Position numbers and translations under genes: made by a program. The notes beneath the pieces are model-generated. The model saw only the letters and a program-made list of their open reading frames with translations. It did no database searches and was not told where the DNA came from. A DNA stretch of 64,000 bases from Planctomycetales bacterium (GTDB taxonomy: Bacteria > 4484-113), in contig JAUWGS010000006.1 in NCBI GenBank assembly GCA_030606285.1, forward strand, positions 62,001-126,000. The letters run 5' to 3'. Shown here in pieces: positions 1 through 8,134 of this stretch (position 1 is its first letter; each line of letters starts with the position of its first letter).

Positions 1-1
1 T

Positions 2-2635
2 TCGCGGTTGAAGGACGGCTCGGCATTCTTCGAAGCGGTCGGCGAGTGTTTTGGCTGGAGCGACGCAGAGAAGGGAGCGCTGCAGCAAGAATGGGAACCG
101 TCAACTATGGAGAGGGCGGACTTTGCGCTTGGCCTGCTACAAGTCGGCTTGGACCGCTCTGAAAGGCTCTTGGCGTACGAGTGGACGGACGAGGAGATGG
201 AGATACTGCGTGAGTTTCTGCCGGAAGCGATGGCGTGGCACGATGTGTTTGAAAGCACTTGTTCCGAAGAGCGCAGGGCGGAGCTGGAAGCGCTTATAAA
301 GGAGGAGGGCGACGCATACATCTATGAGCTAGCGGCGAAAGACAACCTTGCCAATTCCGCTGCATCCCTTGCCGCGCTAGTCGCTTTGGGCGGATTAGCC
401 GAAGGATGGGACGTTTCGCTGTTCCCGCAAGATGAGCCGTTGACGGTTGATAGCCGTTTTGGGCGGATCGCGTTGGGCACGCTTGGCGATAATTATTACG
501 AGGGCGAATACGCTGTGCTTATCGAACCAGGGGGGAATGATACTTACCGCAACTGCCGGCTGGGCGCGGCATATGGCACCGATAGTAGGCGCGTGGGGCT
601 GTTTGTAGACCTGGGCGGCGATGACTTCTACGATTGCGGCGACACGAACATCACGCTGGGCGCGGCCGTGCTCGGCGTTGCGATATTCGCCGACCTGGGA
701 CAGGGGAACGACCGCTACGTCGCGGGGAGCTGTAGCCTTGGCGCGGCGATGGGCGGCTTTGCGATATTCGCTGACGACGGCGGAAGCGATACTTACGAGG
801 GAAAGGTTTTCACCCAGGGCGCGGCGGGCTTCGGAGTTGCGATGATGCTGGATGATAGCAAGCAATCTGAGCCTGAGTTTAGCACCGACGAAGGGATGGA
901 GGATCCCATTAACATCCGGCTGTTCGACAACGATGTCTACCGCGCGTGGATGAATTCGCAGGCGTTTGCGCGCACGAAAGGAATCGCAATCTGTGCAAAC
1001 AGGCGTGGAAACGAAGTCTACGAAGCCGGCGGGGTTTACCTGCACGCGCCGCTGTTCTCTGACCGCTACCAGAGTTTCAGCCAGGGATTCGCCATCGGCG
1101 AACGCGGCATTGACTACGCGGGCGGTATCGCAATGCTGATTGACTATGACGGCAACGACCGCTATCTCGGCGACATCTACAACCAGGGCGTGGGCTACTG
1201 GTACAGCGCCGGGCTGCTCTGGGATGGGGGGGGCAACGACACTTACGAGATGACGCAGTACGGACAGGGCAGCGGCATCCACCTCGCCATCGGCGGGCTG
1301 GTGGACGTTTCGGGTAATGACACCTACGTCATGCACAGCGGGCTGGGGCAGGGCGGCAGCCACGACTACGCCGCCAGCATCCTCCACGACCGCGGCGGCA
1401 ACGACCATTACATGGGTATGACGAGCTGCAACGGCACGGGGCTCACGAACGCCGTGGGCATCCACATTGACCGCAGCGGCAACGATACGTACGCGGGCAG
1501 GCGCAGCGGCGGCATCAACTGGGGGCGTCCTGCGCGCGGAACCAGCAGCATCGGCATATTGGTAGACCTGGAGGGCACCGACGACTACCTGGGAATTATG
1601 GAGGATGAAATGCTGTGGCGGCACACGGACATCGGTGTGGGCTGGGATCTGCCGACACCGGAGCCGGAGCCGGAGCCGGAAAACGCTGCCGGTGTCGCCA
1701 CCGGAGACGCGCCCATCCCTGAAATCTGTTATTACGAAGGCGAGTTGACGCAGGAAGCGTTCGACGAGCTGTGGGAGATATCCATCCGCTGGGCGGTGGG
1801 TGACAACAATTACATCGTGCCCGAAGCGCGCAAGCGGCTGATCGCATTCGGCGTGGACGTGCTACCTTACTTAAGTGAGGTGATGGACCATACGGCGAGC
1901 AGCCTAGCGTACCGGGCGTTTATGGATATTCTCGGTGCGCTCAAAGAAGAACACGGCGAAGCGGTGGCTGGCGTGCTGCGCGAAAACGCCGGAAGCGAGG
2001 ATACTACGCGCAACACAGTGGCGCTGTACCTCATCGGCGAGCTTGGATTCCCCGAGCTTGAGGACGCCGTAGTGCCATTCCTGGACGACGACGAGTTGCA
2101 GCGGCGCGCAATCGGCGTGCTGGCGAGCATCGGAAGCCATGCTGCCGACGAACGACTCAAGGCGATGCTCGATCCGGAAGGCGACGAGATGCTCATCCGC
2201 AGCGCTATGAGCGCACTGGTGAAGCTGGAGGCTGCGAGCTACGAGGACTTGCAGCCGCTGCTGGGGCATCCGCTGGTGAGCGTGCGCGAGGCACTTACGA
2301 ACCTGCTGTGCGAGAACTACGAGACGTACCGGGCGGGCCTGCGCGAGGGCTTTTGCAGCAAGGGACGGTATGGTGTGCGAGAGATGCGGACGGTGCTTGC
2401 AGTACTGATGCGCGCGGAAACCGCGCCGGACGAGCTAATGCTGCAGGTGGTGATGAAGTGCCTGCAAAGCGACGACTGGGGGCTTCGGGCAGACGCGGTG
2501 CGCTGCATCCGCCGCTGGTGGGAGGTCGCCGAAGTGGACTACGCGGTGATAGCTCCTGCGCTGAAGGCTATGCGCGAGATGCTCGCTGACGAAGACGACC
2601 CGTTCGTGCTGTTTGCGGGGAACGAGGAGTTGTAG
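2..2635 (+). CDS. Beta-solenoid repeat / HEAT-repeat protein, 5' end missing
   Basis: The frame is open to the left edge, so the N-terminus (and any signal peptide) lies outside the window. A leucine-rich helical stretch comes first (about residues 1-140). Next, about residues 150-545, come roughly ten degenerate units of about 30 residues ending in G-G/S-N-D-T/R-Y (GGNDTY, QGNDRY, DGNDRY, SGNDTY), each followed by a Gly/Ala-rich stretch such as LGAA or QGAA and a hydrophobic strand such as GVAIFAD. This periodicity suggests a beta-solenoid. A Pro-Glu linker (about residue 552) leads to a helical C-terminus with HEAT-like repeats (LIGELGFPELEDAVVPFL, VLASIG). The GGxD motif recalls RTX calcium-binding nonapeptides but the spacing is different. 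I do not recognise a named family; a surface or scaffold role is only a guess. Confidence 0.75.
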   Translation, partial: SRLKDGSAFFEAVGECFGWSDAEKGALQQEWEPSTMERADFALGLLQVGLDRSERLLAYEWTDEEMEILREFLPEAMAWHDVFESTCSEERRAELEALIKEEGDAYIYELAAKDNLANSAASLAALVALGGLAEGWDVSLFPQDEPLTVDSRFGRIALGTLGDNYYEGEYAVLIEPGGNDTYRNCRLGAAYGTDSRRVGLFVDLGGDDFYDCGDTNITLGAAVLGVAIFADLGQGNDRYVAGSCSLGAAMGGFAIFADDGGSDTYEGKVFTQGAAGFGVAMMLDDSKQSEPEFSTDEGMEDPINIRLFDNDVYRAWMNSQAFARTKGIAICANRRGNEVYEAGGVYLHAPLFSDRYQSFSQGFAIGERGIDYAGGIAMLIDYDGNDRYLGDIYNQGVGYWYSAGLLWDGGGNDTYEMTQYGQGSGIHLAIGGLVDVSGNDTYVMHSGLGQGGSHDYAASILHDRGGNDHYMGMTSCNGTGLTNAVGIHIDRSGNDTYAGRRSGGINWGRPARGTSSIGILVDLEGTDDYLGIMEDEMLWRHTDIGVGWDLPTPEPEPEPENAAGVATGDAPIPEICYYEGELTQEAFDELWEISIRWAVGDNNYIVPEARKRLIAFGVDVLPYLSEVMDHTASSLAYRAFMDILGALKEEHGEAVAGVLRENAGSEDTTRNTVALYLIGELGFPELEDAVVPFLDDDELQRRAIGVLASIGSHAADERLKAMLDPEGDEMLIRSAMSALVKLEAASYEDLQPLLGHPLVSVREALTNLLCENYETYRAGLREGFCSKGRYGVREMRTVLAVLMRAETAPDELMLQVVMKCLQSDDWGLRADAVRCIRRWWEVAEVDYAVIAPALKAMREMLADEDDPFVLFAGNEEL

Positions 2636-2679
2636 GAGCCTGCTACAGCGCAATCGGTGTAACTGCCAAAGGGGAATTC

Positions 2680-3429
2680 ATGGCTGAAAAGAGCCTGAAG
2701 GAAGCGGGAGAGCATACCGCGAGAGCGGCGGCGACAACCGCGCGTTTGCTCGTCAGGCTGCGAGCCGGTTTCGCCAATCTCAGGCCGCGCAACGCCTACG
2801 AGTACGGGCGGGTCGCGCTGGCGAAGCTATGCTTCGAGTTTGAGGAAGACATGGAGCGCACGCTGCCCCGGCTGCTCGACAGCGGTACCAAGGAGCGCCT
2901 GCGCGGTGAACGCTTCAGAGCCTGCCTGCTGGGAGTGGGCGTCGCCTACTGCTTTGCGCTGCTGAACCTTTCGGAGATGCCCGATAGCCATCCCTATCGG
3001 TCGTTTGAGCAGGGGATGCTTGACGCCGCGGCGGAACTGGGTGCGCCGGCGTACCTGCTCGAAGGCTCAGAGGCCATCGGCGAGTCCATCAGGGCGGTCG
3101 AGGGCACCGAGACCACGCTGGGCGAGCGTGTGTGCGGCTGGGTGGAGGCCGTCTACGCATGCCCCGGCGAGCTGCCCGAAAGCCCGATTGCGCAGGTGGA
3201 AGACCCCCTGTTCGCCATCGCGTTTGCGCGCTCGTTTCCGATAACGTTTGCGCATTCGGTAATGTTTACATTGGGGAACCTGCCGAAGCGGGCGCAACTG
3301 ATGCGGTTTGCCGAAATGCCGGCAAGAGACGCCGTCCGCGAGATGAAACTCAGGCCGCCTAAGCCCATCCGCAGCGGATGTCTGAGCGCGGTGTTAGGCT
3401 TGGTGGATTCAATGATGCTTCAGCGGTAG
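2680..3429 (+). CDS. Hypothetical helical protein
   Basis: A 249-residue protein begins at ATG with an A/G-rich ribosome site (AAAGGGGAATTC) just upstream. It lies 44 nt downstream of the HEAT-repeat gene on the same strand, so the two may be co-transcribed. The sequence is mostly amphipathic helix: an Arg/Ala-rich N-terminus (residues 1-35), an acidic middle around FEFEEDMERTLPRL, then Ala- and Leu-rich segments. There is no signal peptide and no clear membrane segment; SFPITFAHSVMFTLG near residue 190 is only moderately hydrophobic. No catalytic motif is visible and I do not recognise the family. Confidence 0.6.
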   Translation: MAEKSLKEAGEHTARAAATTARLLVRLRAGFANLRPRNAYEYGRVALAKLCFEFEEDMERTLPRLLDSGTKERLRGERFRACLLGVGVAYCFALLNLSEMPDSHPYRSFEQGMLDAAAELGAPAYLLEGSEAIGESIRAVEGTETTLGERVCGWVEAVYACPGELPESPIAQVEDPLFAIAFARSFPITFAHSVMFTLGNLPKRAQLMRFAEMPARDAVREMKLRPPKPIRSGCLSAVLGLVDSMMLQR

Positions 3430-3495
3430 AACCGTATTTGAATCAGAGCCAGCGAAAAGCGCACGTGCGGTAAGTGAGTGATCCTCCAAGATTCC

Positions 3496-5178
3496 CTATT
3501 CTTCGTTGAGCATCTTCTTCGCTTCTTTGAGGTCAATTTTAGCTTTGTGACCATGCTTTTCAAGTAGGTACAATAGATTCGAGCCATTCAATAGAGTAAG
3601 AGGCTTATCTTTAGCGAAGTCGTACGAGTCAGGTCCGTAATCGGATGTCGTTATAAGGATCCCTTTCGTAGCTCCCTCGTTTATCACAGTTCCGTAAAGG
3701 TCTCTTACTGCGTCTACTCCAACCACATTCGTGTATCGTTTCGCTTGAATGACAATCTTGCCGCCCCTTATGGGATCGGGGTCAAACGCCACCGCGTCCA
3801 CGCCGCGGTCTCTTGAGGCTTGGGTAATCTTAACTTCACCACCAGAGGATGAGAATTCCTTCTCGAAGACTTCTCTCATTAGATGCTCGAAATCCTGCCA
3901 GTCGATTGCGGCTACATTCACGGCATCATCAAGCGTGTCAGCAACCGCGTAGCCATCAACGAAACGACTGTCTGACTTGTCCATTCTCACGAGTGGTGCA
4001 ACTGCTGCAAGGCTGTGAAGCTTCGAGCTACCAACTCCCTTTAGTGACTTGAAGCATGTTTTCGGGTCAACCTTACTTAGGTCGATAGTATCGAACTCCT
4101 CTTTGGTTACGTGTATAGAAAGTACGCAAGGATTTATCTCCTTGCCCGTAGCGGAATCTATTGCTTTTACCCAACCATTGAGGGCGATCGATTGAATGTA
4201 TCCACTGGTATCCGCGCTAAAGAGTCCATAAAGCACTGCCAAAGACAGTTGATATAGGAGAGAGTCGTACCTTGCATTAAACTCTCTGTCTGAAGTCATC
4301 ATTTCGTTCAGCTCGTCTCTGGTTACCACATACTTCACTTCCTTCAGCCTTGGTACACTGTCAGGTGCAGGCAATGTGTAATCCACCATGAGTATCTTGC
4401 TTTCAGGATTGTAGTCGACCTCGAACTCTTCGGTGAAGAAACTCTCCATCGCGACTTTCAAGAGGACTAGTTTGCAGTATCCAGCTACTCCTTCAGGTCT
4501 TCTTAGGCTGTAGGCTTCGTGAATCTCATCGATAGCTTCGTTCTTTTGGCTCTGCGCCGTGTTGTACTCGTCCCTGGCTTGTTTCCATCTCTTAAGTTCC
4601 CTTTCGAATTCGGATTTTCGTTCTCTATTTAGCCCGTCAGCTTCCGCTGCACTAGCCTCCCACTCTTTCCTGTCTTGCTCTAACCTCTTGGCAGCCTGCT
4701 CGATAGCGTTAGCCTTCAAGCGCTCTCGCCGGACCTTAATAAGCCAAGCTAATACATCAAATGGGTAGTAGGTCTGCCAGTCGTAGGTCCGTGACGACAT
4801 ATCTGGCTCAGTAGGTGAAGGAACAATGGCAGGAGGTTGGGGACGAGGGACAGGATAAGGCTCTGTATCTTTGAGCGTTTCCCAGTCAACTCGTAGGTCT
4901 CTAACTAATGCGCGAAGGAGCGTCTCATCAATTCCCTCTTGGACAGACCTCGCTTTCTCTGTCTTCTCAGAGGCTTCTCGCTTTCTCAGTTCTTTCTGCC
5001 ACGCCTTGTCCCATACGGCCAGTTGAGCTTCAGCTTTTTTTCGAGCATCCTCACGGTTTAGATAGCTATCCTTGCAGGTAATGCGTCGGTATTTCCCTAG
5101 TCCAGCATGCTCAAGTTCAATTACGAACTTGTTGCCGCGATGATACTCTTCAAATGAGACTTGGGAGTTTTTTTCCAC
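3496..5178 (-). CDS. Mrr-type restriction endonuclease domain protein
   Basis: A 560-residue protein with three parts. The N-terminus (1-110) is charged. The middle (about 155-230) is a strongly charged heptad-like coiled coil (RLEQDRKEWEASAAEADG onward). The C-terminus (about 435-555) matches the Mrr-like PD-(D/E)XK fold: DWQDFEHLMREVFEKEF, then RDRGVDAVAFD (catalytic Asp), IVIQAKRY (the QAK variant of the ExK motif), then GILITTSDYG. Family members cut modified or foreign DNA (type IV restriction) or act in other nuclease-based defence. The gene is clearly AT-richer than its neighbours and stands alone on the minus strand beside a DUF5131 gene and an HNH gene, which suggests a transferred defence island. 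The nuclease call is confident; the target is unknown. Confidence 0.8.
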   Translation of the reverse strand: MEKNSQVSFEEYHRGNKFVIELEHAGLGKYRRITCKDSYLNREDARKKAEAQLAVWDKAWQKELRKREASEKTEKARSVQEGIDETLLRALVRDLRVDWETLKDTEPYPVPRPQPPAIVPSPTEPDMSSRTYDWQTYYPFDVLAWLIKVRRERLKANAIEQAAKRLEQDRKEWEASAAEADGLNRERKSEFERELKRWKQARDEYNTAQSQKNEAIDEIHEAYSLRRPEGVAGYCKLVLLKVAMESFFTEEFEVDYNPESKILMVDYTLPAPDSVPRLKEVKYVVTRDELNEMMTSDREFNARYDSLLYQLSLAVLYGLFSADTSGYIQSIALNGWVKAIDSATGKEINPCVLSIHVTKEEFDTIDLSKVDPKTCFKSLKGVGSSKLHSLAAVAPLVRMDKSDSRFVDGYAVADTLDDAVNVAAIDWQDFEHLMREVFEKEFSSSGGEVKITQASRDRGVDAVAFDPDPIRGGKIVIQAKRYTNVVGVDAVRDLYGTVINEGATKGILITTSDYGPDSYDFAKDKPLTLLNGSNLLYLLEKHGHKAKIDLKEAKKMLNEE

Positions 5179-5358
5179 GTCTACCCCATCTTCCTTTCCG
5201 TATTCAGGTCAGTTCATTATTAACTGAGAAATTACCAACCAATCTGAGCTGCCCGTTTTACCTTGCCGTATGAATCGTACCCGCTGCGTCCAGCCATATC
5301 CGAATATACTGAAAGCGCGTATCTATGTCAAGAAAGCTATGGCATGTATATATCTTAA

Positions 5359-5511
5359 AGCACCTACCCCGGCTCGACGATGGCACCCAGAAATAGCAGG
5401 GGATTGGTCATCTACTACCTATTTTCCGCGTCGCACGATAAGAATGGTGCTAAAATCGCCCGTAGTATCTTCAAGAAGTACAGAGGTGAAGGGGCTTTCA
5501 TTGGCAGCTAA
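5359..5511 (+). pseudogene. Decayed 3' fragment resembling a three-Cys-motif partner protein (TcmP)
   Basis: After an in-frame TAA at 5356-5358, this frame encodes about 50 residues ending at TAA 5509-5511. The part from ATG 5380 contains GLVIYYLFSASHDKNGAKIA followed by RSIFKKYRG. This looks like the C-terminal end of TcmP proteins (a hydrophobic YYL-F-A strand, then a K-I---IF-KY helix), which normally sit immediately upstream of DUF5131 genes. The fragment's stop overlaps the DUF5131 start, as in a coupled gene pair. No upstream continuation is visible between 5179 and 5358 in any forward frame, so I read it as a remnant left by deletion. The assignment is from memory of the family and needs a profile search. 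The remaining 5179-5358 holds nothing else I can support. Confidence 0.5.
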
Positions 5512-6217
5512 TTCCTCAATCGAGTGGACCGAATCAACCTGGAACCCGGTGACCGGATGCACAAAAATTAGTTCCGGGTGCAAACACTGCTACGCCGAGC
5601 GCATGGCGAAGCGTCTTCAAGCCATGGGCCAGCCAAACTACGCCAACGGCTTTAAGGTCACACTCCACGAGCACGTGCTTGATACGGTGTTCAGGTGGAA
5701 GAAGCCGCAGGTTATCTTCGTAAACTCTATGAGCGACTTGTTCCACAAGGATGTGCCAACCGAGTTTATTCTGCAGGTCTTCGACGTAATGAACGAAGCT
5801 AACTGGCACCGCTACCAGGTACTCACGAAGCGCTCCGGAAGGCTACTCGCGCTCAACAGCCGACTGTGCTGGTCTAATCACATCTGGATGGGAGTCACTG
5901 TTGAGGCGGCGGAGTATCTCAAACGGATAGACCACCTGCGAAAAACCAGCGCGCGAGTCAAGTTCATCTCATTTGAACCTCTGCTTGGCACGATCCAGCG
6001 GATCGATCTTGAGGATATTGACTGGGCTATAGTCGGCGGCGAATCTGGACCGGGCGCGAGGCCGATGTTAGAAGAGTGGGCACTGAGCATTCGGGATCAG
6101 TGTTTGGAGGCTTCAGTCCCGTTTTTCTTCAAGCAGTGGGGCGGAGTTCAGAAAAAGAAAGCAGGAAGGCTGCTTGGTGGCCGAACCTGGGGCCAGATGC
6201 CAGTCTGCGCCACATAA
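5501..6217 (+). CDS. DUF5131 (phage Gp37/Gp68-like, three-Cys-motif) family protein
   Basis: The frame is open further upstream, but the family begins close to NSSIEWTESTWNPVTGC. A TTG at 5501 preceded by AAGGGG with 6-nt spacing gives exactly that N-terminus, so 238 residues. The Cys cluster C-x6-C-x2-C (GCTKISSGCKHCYAE) is the three-Cys motif, suggested in the literature to bind an Fe-S cluster in a radical-SAM-like manner. Later conserved blocks are FVNSMSDLFHKDVP, WMGVTVE, FISFEPLLG, VGGESGPGARPM and FFKQWGG near the end. These proteins are common in phages and mobile or defence loci, normally with TcmP upstream; here only a fragment resembling TcmP remains. Molecular function is not established. 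Confidence 0.82.
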   Translation: MAANSSIEWTESTWNPVTGCTKISSGCKHCYAERMAKRLQAMGQPNYANGFKVTLHEHVLDTVFRWKKPQVIFVNSMSDLFHKDVPTEFILQVFDVMNEANWHRYQVLTKRSGRLLALNSRLCWSNHIWMGVTVEAAEYLKRIDHLRKTSARVKFISFEPLLGTIQRIDLEDIDWAIVGGESGPGARPMLEEWALSIRDQCLEASVPFFFKQWGGVQKKKAGRLLGGRTWGQMPVCAT

Positions 6218-6268
6218 TCTCGCTAGTTGAGTGCACGCAAGCGGCGGAAGCAGTCTGTGCCGCAATGC

Positions 6269-6874
6269 TCAAGGCTGCGGGTTTTTCAGAACTTTCAGTG
6301 CAGCGTTATGCCATATCGCAATTCTGCGCACATTCAGGAGTTCCGGCTTCGCCTTGGCAAGCTGCATATGTAGCCCCACCAAGCCATCCCATTTAGCGTA
6401 GTCGCCGGGAGGCAACAGGTCCCATCCTAGTTCTTGAAGTGTCCAGTTGGATTTTGCCATGTTCCTCAGCATTGACGTGGTGACGCAATTGTCCTCAATA
6501 TCCTCGCCATCCCGCGAAAGCGGCACGACGTGATCCACTGATGGGTACAGCTCCCAATGAACCATATGACACTCGCTGTGCTTACCGTGCGCGTGATATG
6601 GGAATTTATCGGGAAGCAATGTGCTGATTGCGCGAAGTAATCCCGGGAACACGAGCCTATCTCCTGAGTATCGGTCAATGAAACCATCACGTATGAAGAT
6701 ACGCATAGAGTTATGAGCTGACCATTTCGCGGGAGTTTTGGTTAAAGGGAGGAACGGATAATCCCGTTGCGCTCTCGATCGGGCTTCTTCGGTGTCTCCT
6801 TCAAGCAGCGCCTTAGTCACTTCATTAATAGTCTCTACAGATTTAGGCTGCGCGTTTGACATAGCGTTATTCAC
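6269..6874 (-). CDS. HNH endonuclease-like protein
   Basis: A 201-residue protein whose residues about 110-160 read YPSVDHVVPLSRDGEDIEDN followed by CVTTSMLRNMAKSNW. This fits an HNH/ββα-metal core: Asp-His before a hydrophobic pair, a central Asn, and Asn/Lys in the helix. Further His and Cys residues (HAHGKHSECH) lie before the motif and could bind zinc. It would cut DNA if active. The GTG start overlaps the serpin stop by 4 nt (GTGA); a second Met four codons later is also possible. The neighbours to the left (DUF5131, Mrr) suggest it belongs to the defence-like island even though it is read in series with the serpin. Confidence 0.65.
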   Translation of the reverse strand: MNNAMSNAQPKSVETINEVTKALLEGDTEEARSRAQRDYPFLPLTKTPAKWSAHNSMRIFIRDGFIDRYSGDRLVFPGLLRAISTLLPDKFPYHAHGKHSECHMVHWELYPSVDHVVPLSRDGEDIEDNCVTTSMLRNMAKSNWTLQELGWDLLPPGDYAKWDGLVGLHMQLAKAKPELLNVRRIAIWHNAALKVLKNPQP

Positions 6875-8115
6875 GGCTCCACGATGCTTCCCAAAAATAA
6901 CAGAGCGCCGGTTTCGTTGTCGCGGATGGCGATGATAAACGGGCGGTCGACGATCATCTCAAAGGGCTCCGGCTCATCTTCCATCGGCGCGGAGCCGAGA
7001 GCCATCTCAACCATCGTCACCGCCGCGGCTTCCGTGCCAAACTCGTCTAAGTCAATGTAGGTTTTATGCTTGACCTGGCTGATGTAGATGGGGACATCGG
7101 TTTCCGCCATCAGCGAAAAATCCGCAAGGTATTGGTCAAACGCAACGCCCATCCCCAGCGCTGTCAGCGCGGAGTTGAGCTTCGCGCCGTACTCCACCTT
7201 GAAGCGCGGCAGGGCCAGCAATCCTTCGCGGTAGGAAAACTCCGACATCCAGCTCTCCCAGTTCTCGCGCGTAAGCTGTGACTGGAAGGCGGGCAGGCCG
7301 GTGGTCTCGCCCGGCAGGAAAACGTACATGCTCAGGCGCTCGGAGGCGTAGGGCAGGCTCACGGCCTGGAAGCTCTCGGTTTCGAGATAGCGGAAGTCGT
7401 GGAAGAGGTGCATGCGCTGCACCTGCTTGGTCTCGCCGGTGAGCAACTGGAAGTCGGCCTCGCGCGTAGCCTCGGGGTCGAAGGGCTCGGTCCACGCGGC
7501 TTTGAAGTAGATGGCGTTGATGAGAAACATTATGGTGAGCGGGTCAATGGGATCGTCCACGATGTCGGAAATTTTGCCCTGAGTCTTGTTGCTAACCCAG
7601 GTGTTTATCCAGGGAGCCGCCTGTGGGCTGGCGAAGTCCAGCGCGGTGACTTCGGCGTCATAGTGGCTGCGGTTAGCGCGGATGAAGCCGGGCAGGAAGC
7701 GCACGTCCAGACGCGCCCAGAGCGAGTTGGCGATAGAAAGCTCGACTTCTTCATCGGCGCTTAGCAGCTCGTTCATCAGCACCGCGCTCGCCGCGTTGAC
7801 CTCGTCGAGCGTCATCGCGGAAAGCGAAAGCGCGCGCGCCATCGCGTTTTTCGTCTCGCCACCGGCGCCGTTTAGCGTCATCGCCAGGGCAAATGCGACG
7901 CTGGAAGGCGAAATGAAGACGTTTTTCGTGGGGGCGGAGCTGGTGAGCCTGCCGAAGAGCTTGAAGCCGAAGTCGTTGTTGGCTGCGACAATCCGTTCGT
8001 CGAGTTCGCCCGCGACGGTCGTTGATGCCGGTTTGGGGGTTGCGAGAAGCAGCGTGGAGACTGCGAGGAGCGCAACTGCGACGATGATTATCGTCAGGAC
8101 TACATTTCGCCTCAT
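6871..8115 (-). CDS. Serpin family serine protease inhibitor, membrane-anchored or secreted
   Basis: A 414-residue protein, a typical serpin length. Residues 7-27 are a hydrophobic signal or anchor (VLTIIIVAVALLAVSTLLLA). The serpin fold is recognisable throughout: NVFISPSSVAFALAMTLNGA, LFLINAIYFKAAWTEPF, YIDLDEFGTEAAAVT (the reactive-loop hinge with small residues, as in inhibitory serpins) and the C-terminal DRPFIIAIRDNETGALLFLG. The intact hinge suggests a real suicide inhibitor of serine or cysteine proteases, acting outside the cytoplasm. It starts 19 nt after the potassium-channel gene on the same strand. The genome also encodes at least two secreted subtilases in this window, so protection against own or foreign proteases is plausible but inferred. 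Confidence 0.93.
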   Translation of the reverse strand: MRRNVVLTIIIVAVALLAVSTLLLATPKPASTTVAGELDERIVAANNDFGFKLFGRLTSSAPTKNVFISPSSVAFALAMTLNGAGGETKNAMARALSLSAMTLDEVNAASAVLMNELLSADEEVELSIANSLWARLDVRFLPGFIRANRSHYDAEVTALDFASPQAAPWINTWVSNKTQGKISDIVDDPIDPLTIMFLINAIYFKAAWTEPFDPEATREADFQLLTGETKQVQRMHLFHDFRYLETESFQAVSLPYASERLSMYVFLPGETTGLPAFQSQLTRENWESWMSEFSYREGLLALPRFKVEYGAKLNSALTALGMGVAFDQYLADFSLMAETDVPIYISQVKHKTYIDLDEFGTEAAAVTMVEMALGSAPMEDEPEPFEMIVDRPFIIAIRDNETGALLFLGSIVEP

Positions 8116-8134
8116 TGTGTTCTCCTATTGGCGG

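Noticed and set aside
395-1624. 409-codon open frame on the minus strand
   Set aside because: It is the antisense shadow of the GGNDTY repeat protein; Val/Ala-rich with no conserved features.
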